A stretch of 34,221 nt of DNA from Candidatus Margulisbacteria bacterium GWF2_35_9 (GCA_001783275.1 MFRH01000040.1:1-34221); one strand, 5' to 3'. Positions 18,156 to 32,626 are shown, counted from the stretch's first letter. Numbers and translations are program-made. The notes: generated by a model not told the origin, from the sequence alone.

Positions 18156-18989
18156 GTGGAGCTAAAAATTGTGTCTGATGATGAATTGACTAAAAGAATA
18201 GATCATCAAATTAGAAATGTATTTCATATTGCTTTTGAAGAGAATCAACTCCTTGAGTTAGGAAAGTCTTATCAGGCTAACATTCATCATGGCATGCAGC
18301 ATACAAAAGACTTAATTGCTTTATCTAAACAATTAATATTTAAACTAAAGAAAGAAGAAGAAATTGATTGGAAGGTTCTTACAATTTCTATCATTCTGCA
18401 TGATTTATTTGCCGAACAAGACATATACAACAAAACTACGATTACTCATGGGAAAAAGTCTGTTGATTTTTTTAATACAAACTTTAAATCCTATTTTTCT
18501 GTAGAACAATGTAAGAAAGTAGAAGAAGCAATTTCAACACATGATGAGAAGTCGACGGAGTATCTCAATTATCGAGAATCTTTATGTCTGGAGTCGAAAA
18601 TTCTCTATGATGTAGATAATCTCGATGCCTTTGGGGTTAAAGGTTTTTATCGATATGTTGCAATTTATCAATTAAAAGGGATACCATTTGATCACATTCT
18701 AGGTAATGTTGAAAATAGGTTCAGGCTTCTAAATTTTAACGAATCAAAGGAGATTGGACGAGTTGAATATGAAAGAATAACATGCCTTTGTAAGAACTAT
18801 AATTCATCTAGGGATAGGGAGGTAAGCTTTATCATAAGCTTTATAGCGCTCTATCCAAGCATATCTCCTTCTAAAATTGCAATAGAAGCGTTGCTCCTCC
18901 CTGCATATTTACCGGGGAGTTGGGATAACCGTGGAACATTTCATAAGTATTTTGAGGAATTGTATCAGATATATTCAAAAAAGAATTAA
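18156..18989 (+). CDS. HD-domain phosphohydrolase-like protein
   Basis: 'NIHHGMQHTKDLIALSKQL...ISIILHDLFAEQD...ITHGKKSVDFF...AISTHDEKS': HD-domain H..HD pattern. Confidence 0.78.
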   Translation: MELKIVSDDELTKRIDHQIRNVFHIAFEENQLLELGKSYQANIHHGMQHTKDLIALSKQLIFKLKKEEEIDWKVLTISIILHDLFAEQDIYNKTTITHGKKSVDFFNTNFKSYFSVEQCKKVEEAISTHDEKSTEYLNYRESLCLESKILYDVDNLDAFGVKGFYRYVAIYQLKGIPFDHILGNVENRFRLLNFNESKEIGRVEYERITCLCKNYNSSRDREVSFIISFIALYPSISPSKIAIEALLLPAYLPGSWDNRGTFHKYFEELYQIYSKKN

Positions 18990-19025
18990 TTTGTAAAAGC
19001 CCGAATTAATACATACAATAGACTC

Positions 19026-19868
19026 ATGCCGATATATAAATGTCGATCATATGCCAAAATAAATTTGTTTTTAGATATCCTTTCAAAAGAAGAAAGCGGA
19101 TATCACAAGTTGAAGATGATTATGCAATCAGTCTCGTTGTATGACGACTTGATTTTTGAGCCAATTCAGAGAAGAAGAATAGAGTTAGAAAGTAATGTCC
19201 CGGAAATAAACACAAATAACATTATCCACAAAGCATTTGAAATTTATTCTGACTATTTTAATGAAAAAATGCCAAATGGGTTTAAGGTCACTATAAATAA
19301 AAGAATTCCATTGGGAGCGGGTCTGGCTGGGGGAAGTTCAAATGCAGCTGTTGCAGTCGGCGTATTTAAGAAACATTTTAACTTAAAAATTCCAAAAAAG
19401 ATTCTATTGGAACTTAATCATAAGATTGGTTCAGATGTAAACTTTTGCTACGTTGGAGGCACTAAACAGGTTGAAGGCGTAGGCAATGTTATTAAAAGTC
19501 TTCCTAAAAGAGAGGCTCATGTCTTGTTGGTATATCCCTCTATTCATATAGCCTCGTCAGAAGCATATCGATTGTGGGATTTGCGATCAACCAATAATAA
19601 AACAGCAGAAATTTCGGAATCCGGATTATACAATGCTTTTGAAAAAGTGATGCTACCAATGTACCCAGAAATAGAAAAGATAAAAGAGGATTTTTCGGAA
19701 GCGGGAGCAACTGATGTTTTGATGACTGGAAGTGGGTCAACTGTTTTTGGAGTATTTTCTAATAAACTTATGTGTGAAAATGGATATAAAATACTCATAA
19801 AAAAATATAAAAACATTTATAATGTTCGATATATTTCGAAGGGATTTTCAATCAATCAATATTCGTGA
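19026..19868 (+). CDS. ispE: 4-(cytidine 5'-diphospho)-2-C-methyl-D-erythritol kinase
   Basis: 'SYAKINLFLDILSKEESGYHKLKMIMQSVSLYDDL', GHMP motif 'IPLGAGLAGGSSNAAVAVGVF', 'IGSDVNFCYVGGTKQVEGVG', 'MTGSGSTVFGVF'. Confidence 0.95.
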   Translation: MPIYKCRSYAKINLFLDILSKEESGYHKLKMIMQSVSLYDDLIFEPIQRRRIELESNVPEINTNNIIHKAFEIYSDYFNEKMPNGFKVTINKRIPLGAGLAGGSSNAAVAVGVFKKHFNLKIPKKILLELNHKIGSDVNFCYVGGTKQVEGVGNVIKSLPKREAHVLLVYPSIHIASSEAYRLWDLRSTNNKTAEISESGLYNAFEKVMLPMYPEIEKIKEDFSEAGATDVLMTGSGSTVFGVFSNKLMCENGYKILIKKYKNIYNVRYISKGFSINQYS

Positions 19869-19932
19869 AAGCCTTTTAGAATATGCCTTAGAGTATAATT
19901 AAAAAAAAATATAAAAAGGCAAAAATACCCTG

Positions 19933-19961
19933 TTGACGATTATAGTTCATAGGGGTATAAT
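19933..19961 (+). promoter_or_regulatory. Sigma70-type promoter of the rRNA operon (TTGACG-17-TATAAT)
   Basis: TTGACG at 19933-19938, TATAAT at 19956-19961, 17-nt spacing, upstream of 16S. Confidence 0.75.
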
Positions 19962-19978
19962 TTCCAGACTGCCAAATC

Positions 19979-20007
19979 GGCAAAGGAAATTGAAAATTGA
20001 ATAGCAG
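19979..20007 (+). other. 5' arm of the 16S pre-rRNA processing stem
   Basis: ggcaaaggaaattgaaaattgaatagcag pairs with 21641-21669 (28 of 29 positions including G-U). Confidence 0.85.
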
Positions 20008-20045
20008 GCCCTTTTTATATTTTTCTAAAAAATAATTTTTTTAAC

Positions 20046-21571
<1,526 letters not shown>

Positions 21572-21640
21572 AAGGAGACAATGATTTCCATTTATGGAAA
21601 TCTAGGTCGGCCTAAACAACTAAGTGTGTTTAGAGGGAGT

Positions 21641-21669
21641 CTGCTATTCAATTTTGAGTTTCTTTTGCC
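21641..21669 (+). other. 3' arm of the 16S pre-rRNA processing stem
   Basis: ctgctattcaattttgagtttcttttgcc complementary to 19979-20007. Confidence 0.85.
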
Positions 21670-21692
21670 AAAACCGGCAATGTAAATTATAT

Positions 21693-21769
<77 letters not shown>

Positions 21770-21869
21770 TTTAGCTATTAGCATTTTAGAGTTTTAGCCA
21801 TTAGCCATTAGCTAAATAAGTAATTATTTATGCAAAATACTAACGCTAGGAGCTAAAGGCTATTAGATA

Positions 21870-21945
21870 GGGGGTGTAGCTCAGCTGGGAGAGCAACTGC
21901 CTTGCACGCAGTAGGTCATCGGTTCAATCCCGTTCACCTCCACCA
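21870..21945 (+). tRNA. tRNA-Ala (anticodon TGC)
   Basis: gggggtgtagctcagctgggagagcaactgcctTGCacgcagtaggtcatcggttcaatcccgttcacctccacca. Confidence 0.97.
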
Positions 21946-22162
21946 AAAACAGCTTAAAAGTAATGTCTTATATGTTAGACATGATAAGAAAGAGACTTTT
22001 AGGTTAATTTAAAAATAACATTCTCTATCTGAGGATGTATTTTATTGTCAAGAAGTTGACGACAAAGCAAATTGATAATTTATTATTTGAAAATATAAAC
22101 ATCAAGTTTTTAGGGTAATTTATATAATCTCAAGCCTTTATTGTAGATCGAGCGAATAGATT

Positions 22163-25143
<2,981 letters not shown>

Positions 25144-25247
25144 TCGAACGGTTTACTATAAAGGTTTGAATTGTAGAAAATTACTAAAAACATTGACGTT
25201 TATAAAAAAAAATAATAAATTAGAAAATAAGTTAGCTTTTTAAAAAG

Positions 25248-25370
25248 CTTGCTGGTGACTATAGCGAAGGAGTTACACCTGTTCCCATCCCGAACACAGA
25301 AGTTAAGCCCTTCCGCGCCAATGGTACTGCATAGGCGACTTTGTGGGAGAGTAGGTCATTGCCAGCAAGC
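25248..25370 (+). rRNA. 5S ribosomal RNA
   Basis: 'gctggtgactatagcgaaggagttacacctgttcccatcccgaacacagaagttaagccc...gggagagtaggtcattgccagc'. Confidence 0.95.
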
Positions 25371-25384
25371 TTTTTTTCATTATA

Positions 25385-25418
25385 AATAATAACGCCAGCA
25401 TTTGCTGGCGTTATTATT
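25385..25418 (+). terminator. Rho-independent terminator of the rRNA operon
   Basis: aataataacgccagca-tt-tgctggcgttattatt, long perfect stem, followed by Ts. Confidence 0.85.
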
Positions 25419-25568
25419 TTATAGAGACGTAGGTGAGATTAGTTGTTTAATAAGGGTTTTGATTCTATCACTTTTACAAATTAAATTTACTTCAACAAAA
25501 TTCTATTCTTCTTCAAAGTTAATTTGACTGACTTATTCGTTAACTATAGCAATTTAATATATTAAACA

Positions 25569-25598
25569 TTGACTATTCAAAATTGAATATATTATAAT
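25569..25598 (+). promoter_or_regulatory. Predicted padR promoter with palindromic operator in the spacer
   Basis: TTGACT 25569-25574, TATAAT 25593-25598 (18-nt spacer); TATTCAA-aa-TTGAATA at 25574-25589. Confidence 0.6.
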
Positions 25599-25625
25599 TC
25601 ATTTAATTGTTTAAAAGGAGGCAGA

Positions 25626-26255
25626 ATGTTTAATATTTCTCATATGGTAGTCTTAGGTTTTTTAGATCAATTAGGTCCACAAAGTGGATACGACATAATT
25701 AAAGTACTAGAACATCGTGGAATGAATCATTGGACTGACATAAAGATAGGGTCCATTTACCATTCGATAAAAAAATTATTGTTAGAAAGTAAAATCGAGG
25801 AATTTAATTGTACTAAAGATGGTTTGCGTCCTGAGAAAACAATCTATAGCATTACAAAAAAAGGGCAGGAAGAATTTGATGTTTTACAAGAAATCGCTTT
25901 TAAAGGCTTATATCCAAAATTCTATGGATTCAATTTGGCATTAATTTGTAATAAAAGAAGAAGTTCTAATGAAATTAGAGAATATGCAAATATAGCTATT
26001 AAGCATTTAGAGGGAATGATCTCCTTTATGGATACACATAAGAAGGATCATGAAGAGTGTATGAATAGAGAAGAGGATAAATACAAAAATAAATTTAGAA
26101 GAGTAGATCTTCATATGTCACAAATGAAAAATCATATAGAAGCTGAAAGAAACTGGCTTGTTGAAGTTGCAGAAGCTCCAGAGGTGTTTACGATTAATCC
26201 GTGTTTGGACTGCATGAAAAGAATTGATAATGAATGCGTTGAAAATGATTATTGA
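25626..26255 (+). CDS. PadR-family transcriptional regulator
   Basis: 'VVLGFLDQLGPQSGYDIIKVLEHRGMNHWTDIKIGSIYHSIKKLLLESKIEE...RPEKTIYSITKKGQEEF'. Confidence 0.9.
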   Translation: MFNISHMVVLGFLDQLGPQSGYDIIKVLEHRGMNHWTDIKIGSIYHSIKKLLLESKIEEFNCTKDGLRPEKTIYSITKKGQEEFDVLQEIAFKGLYPKFYGFNLALICNKRRSSNEIREYANIAIKHLEGMISFMDTHKKDHEECMNREEDKYKNKFRRVDLHMSQMKNHIEAERNWLVEVAEAPEVFTINPCLDCMKRIDNECVENDY

Positions 26256-26269
26256 ATAAGGAGTATAAA

Positions 26270-27709
26270 ATGAAAAAAATAATTAGTTTTATAATAGTTT
26301 TAACGTTAGGTTTTAGTTTTGCAAATGGTGAAACATTATCACTTTACTCGTATTTGCAACAGTTGATTGAAAATGATAGTGAATATAAAAATATTTTTTC
26401 AGACTCAAAAAGTATATTAGGACAAAATATGTCAATAAAAGGAGTTTATGACTGGAAGTTAAACTCACAGGTATCAAAAGGATTTTTTAAGACTATGGCA
26501 TCGGGTTCGGCTTATATTAATGATATGAATACTATCGCTGCAGATGTTCATGTGTCTAAATTGTTAAGAGAAAGCGGAACGGCTTTATCTGTTGGGTATG
26601 CTTATGAACAGAGCGAAATGACAATCGTTGGATATGGTGCGAGTAAGTCCTATAAGCCATATTTATACATAGCAGCAAATCAACCATTAGTACAAAACTT
26701 TATGGGTAATATGGTTCAATATCCGGTCAGAAAGACAGAAATTGCTGAAAAGTTGAGCAAAATTCAGGATGAGGCTAAAGCAGAAAAGTATTTTGAAACA
26801 CAACTACTATTATATTATGATTGGGTATTGGTTTATTTATCACTGAAAACGACAAATGAACATTATTTGAATTTAGTAAAACTTCATAGCCAAGTTGAAA
26901 AACAATACGCTAATGATTTTATTAGCATAACGGATTTACTCCGATCTAAAGAAGGACTTAGAAAAACTGAAGATATGATGGCCGCACAATTGAATCAATT
27001 AAATATCATCGTTGAGACCATCTCTAATAAAATCGGTAGAAAGGCCATAAAAAGTAACAGTTGGTCCGAAATTGCTTTGGTTCCTGCTGAGTATGTAATA
27101 AAAAATATAACAGGAGACCGGAAGCGCAATAGAATAGAAGAAATATATAAATTAAGATTTGACTCTTTAAAGCTAGATATAGAAAACATTATAGAAAACA
27201 AAAAACTTAAGTTGAATATGTTTGCTAATGTTAAACAGTATGATTTAAGCAATTCTCCAACCGGAATATTCGGTGATTTTGGAAAGACCGATTATACGAT
27301 AGGGTTTCAGATGGATGTTGATCTTGAAGGGCATGATATTAACGGGAAGTTAATAGAGACGGAAGAGAAAACTAAACAATTGGAAAATGAATGGATTTTG
27401 ACTCAAAAGAATTTAGAAGTTATCAATCATAAATTGGAATCGACACTTGTTGAAAACAAAAACTCAATCAAAAGATATCAGGAGATAGTGGAATGGTCTA
27501 ATCAAAGATTTCAGCAGGAATTAAAGCGATATGAGTCAGGAAAAGTATTTTTAAAAACAGTTGTGGATACTCAGAGCGAATTACTTAGTAACCGTAATAC
27601 GTTATTGCAAAGTGAAATTGCTGGCTATAAATTAATGGTTCAAAGGATGTCTTTTGATGATCAACTATTTGATTATGTTAAAAACATAGTGCCGGATTTA
27701 AATAAATAA
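26270..27709 (+). CDS. TolC-family outer membrane efflux protein
   Basis: Signal peptide MKKIISFIIVLTLGFSFANG; coiled-coil TolC-like layout, 'RYESGKVFLKTVVDTQSELLSNRNTLLQSEIAGYKLMVQ'; sits before an RND permease; start ATG 26270 preferred over the ORF-track start. Confidence 0.78.
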   Translation: MKKIISFIIVLTLGFSFANGETLSLYSYLQQLIENDSEYKNIFSDSKSILGQNMSIKGVYDWKLNSQVSKGFFKTMASGSAYINDMNTIAADVHVSKLLRESGTALSVGYAYEQSEMTIVGYGASKSYKPYLYIAANQPLVQNFMGNMVQYPVRKTEIAEKLSKIQDEAKAEKYFETQLLLYYDWVLVYLSLKTTNEHYLNLVKLHSQVEKQYANDFISITDLLRSKEGLRKTEDMMAAQLNQLNIIVETISNKIGRKAIKSNSWSEIALVPAEYVIKNITGDRKRNRIEEIYKLRFDSLKLDIENIIENKKLKLNMFANVKQYDLSNSPTGIFGDFGKTDYTIGFQMDVDLEGHDINGKLIETEEKTKQLENEWILTQKNLEVINHKLESTLVENKNSIKRYQEIVEWSNQRFQQELKRYESGKVFLKTVVDTQSELLSNRNTLLQSEIAGYKLMVQRMSFDDQLFDYVKNIVPDLNK

Positions 27710-27720
27710 AGGAGAAAAGA

Positions 27721-30700
27721 ATGCTGAGAAAACTGTTAAATTACTTTATTGAAAGAAAACTGCTTATAAATTTAATACTATTAGCGATATTGATTTTCGG
27801 GGTTATTTCCATCACATCCCTTAAACGTGAAAGTATGCCTGAAGTGGACCTATATCAATTGTATTATACGACAATATATCCTGGTGCGTCACCTGAGAAT
27901 ATTGAACTAAAGGTAACTATTCCGCTAGAGGATGCCATAAAAGGTGTTGAGAATATTAAAAATATACAATCTACAAGTTATGAAAATGTGTCGCGAGTAA
28001 TCATTAACCTAGAAGATGACTTAACTACCGATGAAGCAGAAAAAACAAAAATGGATATTCAGAAGGCCATCGATCGAGTTACTGAGCTACCTATAGAGGC
28101 ATTAAAACCATCATTATTTGAAGTGAAAATGACAAATTTACCAATTATTGAAGTCGCTCTGGCACATGAGGATTCTCTAGAATTGAGGAGAATTGCCAAT
28201 TATTTATCAACAAAAATAGAAAAAATGCCTGAAATTAAAGAAGTAACAAAGGTCGGGTATTTGGATAAAGAACTTCATATTGCATTAAATCCCTATAAGT
28301 TAATAGATACTGAAACTCCAATTAATGATGTAGTGAATAGTTTAAAGGCACGCAACATTCGTTTAAGTGGAGGAACTTTAAAAGGATATGATCAAGAAAA
28401 GGGTATTATTACCAATGAAGAATTGGTTAATAAGAAAATGATTGAAAACGTGATCGTTCGTGCCGTATTTGGTGGGAAAACACTACGTATTTCTGATTTA
28501 GGAAAAGTGGAAGATACTCTTGCCGAGCCATCCATGTATGTTCGCTCAAATGGTACAAACGGTATTTCTCTTGCAATAGTCAAAAAAGAAAAGGCTGATG
28601 TTATTCGTACAATTCGAAATGTCAAAAAACTTGTTAATAAAGAAATGTTAAGGTTGGATCCAAAATTAACTGTTGAGTTTGTGAACGATAAATCAACGTT
28701 TACAAAAAATCGAATAAAGATAGTTTTGGTTAATGCATTAATGGGTTTTGTTTTGGTTTTTATCTGTTTAAAAGCGATGATGGATTTTCGTACAGCAATT
28801 TGGACGGCTTTTGGCATACCTTTTTCGTTATTAATTGCTTTTATTGTTATCAATATGTTGGGTATGAGCATAAATCCAATCTCTTTAGGTGGATTTATTA
28901 TTGTAATTGGTATGCTTGTGGATGATGCAATTGTGGTTGCAGAAAACATAAAACGCCACAAGGAGGAAGGTGATTCTAACCTTAAAGCAGTTCAAGAGGG
29001 CGTATATGAGGTTGCAATTCCAGTTATTACAACGATTCTTACCACTGTCGTTGCATTTATGCCGTTTTTATTTGTTTCAGGATTAATGGGTAAGTTTATG
29101 AAGATATTGCCGATTATAGTTATTGTTACGTTGATGGCATCGTTATATGAATCATTATTTATTTTACCATCCCATATGATGCACAAGGAAAAGAACCCAA
29201 AAGTAGTTAAAAAGAAAAAATGGGTGATGAAAGTAGAAAATGCTTATGAAAAATTGTTGTCTAAAATATTAAAACGCAAATACTTATTTGTTTTTGCTGG
29301 GATTGTGTTCTTTATTTTTAGTGTTATTGTTGCATCAAAGACCTTAAAGTTTGAGACAATGCCCAGTGGAGATGTGGATACGTTCTATATTAAAATGGAA
29401 GCTCCAAATGGCACTTCACTGAAAAAAATGTCGGATATGATGACGAATGTCGAGAAAGTGGTTGCAACGTTACCCAAGAAAGAATTGGCTTCTTTTGGAG
29501 CACGTGTTGGAACCGACTCAACATATTCCAATACAAAAACCGGCGTCCATACTCATTTAGGAATTATCTTCGTTTATCTTACGCCACAAGCAAAACGAGT
29601 TCGAGATGCTAATGACATTATGGAAGAGTTAAAACTGAAAACAAGAGCTTATGAAAACTTGTTCAAGATAAGCTATGAGAAAGAATATAATGGTCCTCCT
29701 TTAGGAAAGCCAGTTGATATCCGGTTGGTAAGTGATTCAGATGCTCAGCGCTTAAATGCTGGGAATGAACTGTTGGCCTATGTGAAAACCTTTAATGGGA
29801 TTATTGATCCTAAAACCGATGTTTCGGAGCAGAAGGATGAGTATAAGTTGAAAATTGATTATGAACGAATGGCTGAGTTAGGCCTGAGTGTTTATGATGT
29901 TGCATCAACGATTCGAACAGCATACGAAGGAGTTGTTCTATTTTCAATCAGAAAAGATAATGAAGAGGTTGATTATCGCGTTATATTAGATGAAAAATAT
30001 CGTGGCAATATGGATTATTTATTAAATTTACCAGTTAGAAACATGATGGGTAAATTGGTTTTATTGAAGCGATTTGCGAGATTTGAGAAGAGCAAGAGCG
30101 TTCTTGAGATTGTCAGATACAATAATCAACGCACAATATCAATCAGTGCTGATTTAGATAAAACGAAGATGACGTCTCTAGAAGCAATAAATAAAGCTAA
30201 AGAATATTATAAAGAAACATTGGCGGATAAGTATCCGGATGTTGAAATTATCACTTCCGGGGAGGCAGAAAGCGCAAAGGATTCGTTAAAATCATTAATG
30301 ATATCTCTCATTATTGCCATTCTTGGGATATGGTTCATATTAATTTTATTATTTAATTCGATCTTACAACCGATGATTATCCTTGCTGCAATTCCTTTTG
30401 GTTTTATTGGGGTAATATGGGCTTTTGTTTTGCATGGACAGAACTTTAGTTTCCCGTCATTAATGGGATTTGTTGGTTTAACAGGTGTTATAGTAAATGA
30501 TTCTCTTATTATGGTTGATTATATAAATAAACTTAATAAAGAGGGAAATTTTAAGAACAAGAATGAGTTTCTTCAAAATGTAGTTAAGGGTGCAAAAACA
30601 AGATTGCGCCCAATTATTTTGACTTCAGTTACAACTGTATTGGGTTTGTTGCCTACCGTCTATGGTTGGGGTGGGACTGACTTTATTTTAGTTCCAATGA

Positions 30701-30906
30701 CAATGTCTTTGGCATATGGGCTTGGATTTGCTACCATTATTACTTTATTTTTAATTCCATCGCTGATGATAATTCATTACGATGTAGCGAATGTAATTAA
30801 TAAAGTATGGGAAAAGAAAGTGATAAGAATCCTTAGCTATATTTTTCTGTTTTTATTAATTACACTAGTATCCACAGCGGTCATAAGAGTTATTTTCTTG
30901 AAATAG
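27721..30906 (+). CDS. RND-family efflux transporter permease (AcrB/AcrD/AcrF)
   Basis: 1061 aa; 'PGASPENIELKVTIPLEDAIKGVENIKNIQSTS', 'GMLVDDAIVVAENIKRH', 'LMGFVGLTGVIVNDSLIMVDYIN', 'ARTRLRPI'-like 'AKTRLRPIILTSVTTVLGLLPT'. Confidence 0.95.
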   Translation: MLRKLLNYFIERKLLINLILLAILIFGVISITSLKRESMPEVDLYQLYYTTIYPGASPENIELKVTIPLEDAIKGVENIKNIQSTSYENVSRVIINLEDDLTTDEAEKTKMDIQKAIDRVTELPIEALKPSLFEVKMTNLPIIEVALAHEDSLELRRIANYLSTKIEKMPEIKEVTKVGYLDKELHIALNPYKLIDTETPINDVVNSLKARNIRLSGGTLKGYDQEKGIITNEELVNKKMIENVIVRAVFGGKTLRISDLGKVEDTLAEPSMYVRSNGTNGISLAIVKKEKADVIRTIRNVKKLVNKEMLRLDPKLTVEFVNDKSTFTKNRIKIVLVNALMGFVLVFICLKAMMDFRTAIWTAFGIPFSLLIAFIVINMLGMSINPISLGGFIIVIGMLVDDAIVVAENIKRHKEEGDSNLKAVQEGVYEVAIPVITTILTTVVAFMPFLFVSGLMGKFMKILPIIVIVTLMASLYESLFILPSHMMHKEKNPKVVKKKKWVMKVENAYEKLLSKILKRKYLFVFAGIVFFIFSVIVASKTLKFETMPSGDVDTFYIKMEAPNGTSLKKMSDMMTNVEKVVATLPKKELASFGARVGTDSTYSNTKTGVHTHLGIIFVYLTPQAKRVRDANDIMEELKLKTRAYENLFKISYEKEYNGPPLGKPVDIRLVSDSDAQRLNAGNELLAYVKTFNGIIDPKTDVSEQKDEYKLKIDYERMAELGLSVYDVASTIRTAYEGVVLFSIRKDNEEVDYRVILDEKYRGNMDYLLNLPVRNMMGKLVLLKRFARFEKSKSVLEIVRYNNQRTISISADLDKTKMTSLEAINKAKEYYKETLADKYPDVEIITSGEAESAKDSLKSLMISLIIAILGIWFILILLFNSILQPMIILAAIPFGFIGVIWAFVLHGQNFSFPSLMGFVGLTGVIVNDSLIMVDYINKLNKEGNFKNKNEFLQNVVKGAKTRLRPIILTSVTTVLGLLPTVYGWGGTDFILVPMTMSLAYGLGFATIITLFLIPSLMIIHYDVANVINKVWEKKVIRILSYIFLFLLITLVSTAVIRVIFLK

Positions 30907-30915
30907 TTACTAATT

Positions 30916-30946
30916 ACTAGGCTTGCATCATCTATGCAGGTCTAGT
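30916..30946. repeat. 13-bp hairpin between convergent genes
   Basis: actaggcttgcat-catct-atgcaggtctagt, all 13 positions pair counting two G-U; possible bidirectional terminator. Confidence 0.6.
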
Positions 30947-30961
30947 AAAAAAACTTAGTTA

Positions 30962-31588
30962 TTATCTTTGTGGACTTCCATACTTGTTAAAATATGAATT
31001 AGAAGCAGCTAAGTGATATAAATCGCATCCTTTAATCGATCGATAGTTAAACAGATCAACTATTTTCCCAGTAGAATATTGTGCATTTTTATTTGAAATA
31101 ATTATTTTTTCTTTGTCTAGAAAGTCCGGTCCTTTATACTCTTCATCAGTTTCTGAAATGAATAAATTGCCTTTATTATTTAAAGAAGAAATTTTGCCAT
31201 TAATGAAGATTATAGATGAGGCTTCATAAAACCAAATATCTTGATTGGTATTATTAATAACGCCAGAGGGTGTTCCCATCGCAGCGATAACTTGATCTTT
31301 GGTTGATCCACATTTTATTGGTGCAGCATTTTGATTTATCGTTCCTATAGAGATTTTTAAATTACCGAGATTGCTCCACTCAGCTACTTTTTCATTTTTG
31401 AAGGTGATGCTGGATTCATCATAAAACCATGTTTCACTACTAGCACTTTGAATCGTTTTCTGTGGCGCTCCCATAATTCGAGTTACCTCACTTTTTGGAG
31501 AGCCAATATTAATCATATTTGTTAGAGTAAAGGCAATAGTTACACCTAGAACTAAAATAAAAATAAAAAACTTTATTAGTTTAACCAT
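30962..31588 (-). CDS. Exported protein with two tandem BamE/SmpA-OmlA-like repeats
   Basis: N-terminal hydrophobic anchor; 'INIGSPKSEVTRIMGAPQKTIQSASSETWFYDESSITFKNEKVAEW' and 'IKCGSTKDQVIAAMGTPSGVINNTNQDIWFYEASSIIFINGKISSL'. Confidence 0.7.
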   Translation of the reverse strand: MVKLIKFFIFILVLGVTIAFTLTNMINIGSPKSEVTRIMGAPQKTIQSASSETWFYDESSITFKNEKVAEWSNLGNLKISIGTINQNAAPIKCGSTKDQVIAAMGTPSGVINNTNQDIWFYEASSIIFINGKISSLNNKGNLFISETDEEYKGPDFLDKEKIIISNKNAQYSTGKIVDLFNYRSIKGCDLYHLAASNSYFNKYGSPQR

Positions 31589-31764
31589 GGTTTATCCTTT
31601 CTATCGATTGTATATGTAACTGCTATGCCCGAATAAGAAGAATATTAAACATTAATTTTGTGAAATTTCAAAAATAAGTATATAGGGATATGTTTATCTA
31701 AGCAATATTTTGAAATAATAAGCTTAAGATTGCGTAGATTTTTTATCCACTTTATAATACGGGT

Positions 31765-32625
31765 ATGATGAATGATAATAAAAATATTAATGGCACAGAT
31801 ATTTCACAACAAATTAAGAATGATGTTAAGCTAGATGTTGAAAAATTAATCAGTCAGGGAATAACCCCAAAATTAACAGTTGTTATAGTAGGAGAAAATC
31901 CTGCTTCTTTAACTTATGTTGCCAGCAAGGAACGTCAGGCTAAAGAAATAGGCATGAACTCCAATGTTATACGATTGCCAGAAGAAAGTAGTCAGAAAGA
32001 ACTTCTTGGTATTATTGAAGAGTTGAATAATGATTCAACTGTTCATGGAATTCTAGTGCAATTACCAGTCCCTAAGCAGATTAATGAAGAAGTTGTTATT
32101 AATGCTATTTCTCCAGACAAGGATGTCGATGGTCTGCATCCGGTTAACTTAGGGAAATTGGTTTTAGGTGAAGCAAGATTAGTCTCTTGTACTCCTGCCG
32201 GAGTAATCGAGATGCTTGATCGAGAAAAGATTGCGATTGAGGGAAAGAATGTTGTGATTATTGGCCGAAGCAATATCGTCGGGAAGCCATTGTTTCATCT
32301 ATTCCTTAAGCGTAATGCAACCGTGACAGTTTGTCATTCTAAGACAAAGGACTTAATTGGAATATCAAAAACGGCAGATATTTTAGTGGCTGCAATAGGT
32401 AGAACTAAAATGATTACTAAAGAATACATTAAACTTGGTGCTGTTGTGATTGATGTCGGTATAAATCGAGTGGATGGAAAACTTTATGGTGATGTGGATT
32501 ATGAGGATGTTCTACCATTTGTTTCAAGAATTACGCCTGTTCCTCGTGGAGTAGGGCCAATGACAATTGCCATGCTTCTAAAAAATACAATTACTGCAGC
32601 AAAGACCCAACATAATATCAAATAG
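31765..32625 (+). CDS. folD: Bifunctional methylenetetrahydrofolate dehydrogenase/cyclohydrolase
   Basis: 'PKLTVVIVGENPASLTYVASKERQAKEIGM', 'HGILVQLPVPKQI', 'PDKDVDGLHPVNLGKL', 'VVIIGRSNIVGKP', 'RITPVPRGVGPMTIAMLL'. Confidence 0.97.
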   Translation: MMNDNKNINGTDISQQIKNDVKLDVEKLISQGITPKLTVVIVGENPASLTYVASKERQAKEIGMNSNVIRLPEESSQKELLGIIEELNNDSTVHGILVQLPVPKQINEEVVINAISPDKDVDGLHPVNLGKLVLGEARLVSCTPAGVIEMLDREKIAIEGKNVVIIGRSNIVGKPLFHLFLKRNATVTVCHSKTKDLIGISKTADILVAAIGRTKMITKEYIKLGAVVIDVGINRVDGKLYGDVDYEDVLPFVSRITPVPRGVGPMTIAMLLKNTITAAKTQHNIK

Positions 32626-32626
32626 A

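Noticed and set aside
19540-19816. Antisense ORFs inside ispE
   Set aside because: Opposite strand of a confidently identified gene.
28392-29186. Antisense ORFs 28392-28961 and 28992-29186
   Set aside because: Fully inside the well-supported RND gene on the opposite strand; low-complexity mirror translations.
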